Assembly: GCF_001640805.2 (NCBI RefSeq)
Contig: NC_066845.1
Coordinates: forward strand, 17,486,307 to 17,550,306
From: Lates calcarifer
Lineage: Eukaryota; Chordata; Actinopteri; Centropomidae
Reading direction: 5' to 3'
Length of the DNA stretch: 64,000 bases
Shown here: positions 61,901-64,000 of the stretch, one piece after another
How positions within the stretch are numbered: the stretch's first letter is position 1
Layout of the letters: every line of letters starts with the position of its first letter
Made by a program: the position numbers and the translations under genes
Notes under the pieces: generated by a model
What the model was told of the DNA's origin: nothing
Databases searched by the model: none
What the model saw: only the letters and a program-made list of their open reading frames with translations

Positions 61901-64000
61901 GTGATCTCCTGGAATCTCACACAGGCACCACAATCACAAACACACCTCACCTCGGCGAGGAGAGCCCGAGAGGGAGGACAAGTGTGTCAGACAAGAGTGT
62001 GAGATAGAGGGAGAGAGACAAGGGGGACAAGGAGGGAGAGGAGGACGGGACGGGGGAAGAGGAGAGGGAGCTGTCAATCACACCACACTGATAGCAGATC
62101 CACCCAATTTTGTTTGTTTGTGTTTGTTTGTTTTTGCCTCCCTCAGCTTTGGACGGAAGTGATGACAACAACAGGGACCATTCATCATCCTGTACGCTTT
62201 CAGGTGATCCGGTCCGTCCTCTGCCCTGCAGCTCCTTACACTTACATCCAGGAAAAAGGACAAGCTTAACTTTTCTTTAGCAGTATAACTCTTTTGATAT
62301 TGATCTTAGCAAAACAACTACAAAAAAAACCCAAAACATAAAAAACAGTAGAATTGATACATAATGTAGCTAAGCCCAGTGAATGTCACCAAGGTTAAGA
62401 TTGGAGAGAGACCACACCATGCCATGAGGATGCAATCATAGACAGGCTGTAAAATTGGAATTTGAGACCTCTATATTAGTCTATACTGGTCTAATAGAGC
62501 TAGAGAACAACTAGACTACTCCACACTGTACTGCTGTTACACTAACAGATGGTGAGACAGTACAGCGCTAAGATTAGTCCGTAACCATGAGAGGGTAGAG
62601 TTGAACTACAGTAGAGAGCTAGAGCCTCTATGGTAAACCACATGCGTTTACCAGAGTAAGGGTAACAGTGTTGTTTCTAATAAGACTTGACATCACCGCA
62701 AGTTTTTTCTTTTTTTTTTTTTCTTTTCTTCTAGAGAGCAGAGTGAGAAGACTATAGGCTAAGACTGGAGGATCAGATGCAGAGTCTACTGTTTAGTTTC
62801 TATGGTGGCTAGACTACTCTGATAGTCACCTCCGGTCACCAACCCTCCTGATGTCCAACACTCCTGTGCACATTCAAAAACAAACAAGACACACACACAA
62901 ACAAACAAAATCAAACACATGGCAGCACACAGCACATCGTGGGGAGGAAATTGTGGACATTAAACAGATATAGTGGCTGTATTAATGAAATTGCTTTGTT
63001 TCATGGAAAAAATGTTGATCATAATAAAGATGTATTTAAAGGGGCTAGTTGTGAGTTTTCTCTGCCACCAAACATGGCTTCTTGCTGGGAGCGGGTGGTG
63101 ATGGTTGCTTGCCAAGAGTTTCACCCATGATTGTGTTTACAATACAAGAAATACACCCTCTGACCGGCACTACTTCCTCAGGGCAGCCTGGACGCTACGG
63201 TGAGTCGCTATCGGAAAATGACAAGACAGGCAGGCTGGGCCGGGGCTAGCTGGTTAAAATGCAAACTTCAGAAGAAAAGAAGTGATAGAACTAGAGGCAA
63301 AACATCTCTGTTACTTTTTACCACTGCAGACAGCTCTTGGTGAGTAAAGGGAATGAAGTTTAATGCTTAACTCACAACATTTCTTCAAAACTTACAAATA
63401 GCTCCTTTAAAGTCCCCCCCCTCCACCTGCTTCAAAATGTGTTTTGCTTATTGTCAGTTTCAGCTTCATTGTGCAGTTTGACACTAAAAGGATGGAGGTT
63501 TCTTTATGTTTACCTAAAATCTGAGCGTAAGTTGACATACATGCAGGACTTGTGACATCACAATTAGTTTGGTATATGCAAATATATTTGGAATATGCAA
63601 CTTATACATGTGTGATGTTACATACACTAAGAATTGATTTTTTTAGAGAGACATGGGAGATATTTTGTGACCAGCAGTTTGATTTTTGAAACAAAAAATA
63701 TTTGCATATTCATAGAGTCTGGGTTTTTCAATGAGGGAGAAAAAGAAGCTGTCATGTTGAGAATTCTTAATGAGGTAATTGAACATTTTTGCAGAAAACA
63801 CACATCAGACACAAATTACTATTCCAAGCGTAGTATTTTCATATGTCATAATGCATGCCTAAAGCGAGCCTTTAACTTAAAACAACAGTTTCTCCTGTAT
63901 AAAGTCACTTTAAGGTGTCAGAGGTTCTGTTCAAAGAGAGGCCTAACCTCTCTGCACTCACAGCAAGGTAACAGGGAAGAAGCTGAACGTAATTCCAAGA
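49105..64000 (-). CDS. msi1: Musashi-1 RNA-binding protein, 3' part (RRM2 and C-terminus)
   Basis: Ten coding exons in the window, right to left: 60339-60380, 58004-58096, 54745-54793, 54168-54250, 53962-54079, 52604-52684, 51581-51637, 51101-51163, 49997-50151 and 49105-49146. They join to 260 residues, all phases closing. Missing is the N-terminal RRM1, which must lie beyond the right edge; the coordinate 64000 is the window end, not the gene end. The sequence starts [14 protein letters not shown], the linker before RRM2. RRM2 has RNP2 KIFVGGL and RNP1 GFGFVTF split over exons. It is followed by [16 protein letters not shown], a polyalanine stretch with VVRG, and the conserved end [14 protein letters not shown]. 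Musashi-1 binds UAG-containing 3' UTR sites and represses or promotes translation in neural stem cells. The C-terminal region, which in mammals contacts PABP, is present. Intact as far as seen. Confidence 0.96.
49590..49790. repeat. Decayed dispersed repeat, second copy
   Basis: Shares the AGCCAGTTAGCTTAGCTTAG core with the 16.8-kb repeat and ends with an inverted GCTAAGCTAAGCTAACC. In the intron before the last msi1 exon. Confidence 0.6.
51697..51728. repeat. (CA)n microsatellite in msi1 intron
   Basis: About 16 CA units. Confidence 0.95.
52879..52919. repeat. (TG)n microsatellite in msi1 intron
   Basis: TG run interrupted once by AA. Confidence 0.95.
54400..54590. promoter_or_regulatory. 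Candidate non-coding regulatory element in msi1 intron
   Basis: A complex, non-repetitive block within simple-sequence surroundings: CATAATCGATCAGTC, CCCGATTAACGG and CTGGCTAATTAGACTAGCCC, the last a homeodomain-type TAATTA. Could be a conserved enhancer; conservation cannot be tested here. Confidence 0.3.
55861..55895. repeat. Hairpin with 16-bp arms and 3-nt loop
   Basis: Arms 55861-55876 and 55880-55895 are perfect reverse complements around loop CTA (GCACACTATGTGC core); the right arm runs on into a TG tract. Confidence 0.9.
57370..57480. promoter_or_regulatory. Candidate SOX/RFX element in msi1 intron
   Basis: ACAATGG (57383-57389, SOX type) is followed at 57398-57411 by GTCACCACGGTAAC, which fits both half-sites of the RFX X-box, then GATTAATTCAGATT. 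Motif matches only. Confidence 0.4.
57440..57720. repeat. Pyrimidine-rich low-complexity tract
   Basis: Long CT-rich stretch with a pure (CT)n run at about 57,559-57,584. Confidence 0.85.
58438..58808. mobile_element. Non-autonomous DNA element with 12-bp inverted termini
   Basis: TAGAGCTGCAAC at 58438-58449 and GTTGCAGCTCTA at 58797-58808 are perfect inverted termini around 371 bp of AT-rich non-coding DNA. The family (GCTGCAAC...GTTGCAGC) is abundant in fish. No transposase and no clear 8-bp target duplication. A decayed relative is at 33.2 kb. Confidence 0.75.
60280..60309. repeat. (CA)n microsatellite next to an msi1 exon
   Basis: CA run interrupted by one CTCA, ending about 30 bp from the exon at 60339-60380. 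Confidence 0.95.
60381..64000 (-). other. msi1: msi1 intron continuing off the window
   Basis: No RRM1 coding exon was found, so this is read as intron. It holds a TG/TATG microsatellite (61,771-61,825), AT-rich DNA and no recognisable gene on either strand. Confidence 0.6.
61771..61825. repeat. (TG)n/(TATG) microsatellite
   Basis: GTGA units followed by interrupted TG runs. Confidence 0.95.

Noticed and set aside
62526..62570. Possible small hairpin (CTGTACTG...CAGTACAG)
   Set aside because: Only eight paired bases before mismatches; too short for a microRNA precursor.
1..64000. CRISPR arrays, operons, tRNA or rRNA genes, complete autonomous transposons
   Set aside because: None seen. The DNA is eukaryotic, repeats are simple or non-autonomous, and no tRNA-like cloverleaf or transposase domain was recognised by eye.

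Overview
This window is vertebrate nuclear DNA, almost certainly from a ray-finned (teleost) fish. Genes are intron-rich with GT-AG splice sites, intergenic DNA is AT-rich with many (CA)n tracts, and several degenerate repeats resemble families I know from fish genomes. No bacterial, viral or organellar gene was found. Ten protein-coding genes were reconstructed exon by exon; in each the splice phases close into one open frame.

Layout: mlec (malectin, +, 2.3-7.0 kb); a three-exon gene for a putative secreted protein I do not recognise (-, 11.6-13.4 kb); hps4 (BLOC-3 subunit, -, 14.7-19.4 kb); a Myb/SANT-like DNA-binding protein (-, 22.7-24.3 kb); cox6a1 (-, 26.0-28.0 kb); a truncated inverted copy of lectin 5' exons (28.2-28.9 kb) facing a complete type II C-type lectin gene (+, 31.0-32.3 kb); two head-to-head group IB phospholipase A2 genes (-, 32.6-34.0 kb; +, 35.4-36.8 kb); prkab1 (AMPK beta-1, -, 37.4-40.35 kb); tmem233-like dispanin (-, 45.0-46.3 kb); and the 3' part of msi1 (Musashi-1, -, from 49.1 kb to beyond the right edge, with RRM1 off-window).

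The order mlec, cox6a1, pla2g1b, prkab1, tmem233, msi1 matches the gene content of human 12q24. hps4 is on human 22q12, so its position here fits the ancestral 12q-22q linkage. The genes do not form a pathway; they share a neighbourhood. Functions cover ER glycoprotein quality control (mlec), lysosome-related organelle biogenesis (hps4), respiration (cox6a1), carbohydrate recognition (lectin), lipid digestion (pla2g1b pair), energy sensing (prkab1) and neural RNA regulation (msi1).

The most unusual structure is at 28.2-31.1 kb. Two inverted arms of about 660 bp, nearly identical, carry lectin 5' exons and flank a spacer with a perfect 32-bp-arm palindrome, a second 20-bp-arm hairpin and a hAT-like repeat. 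Other points of interest are the unrecognised secreted-protein gene, whose TATA-like motif lies inside a 69-bp dispersed repeat, and RFX X-box motifs near the left edge and in an msi1 intron.
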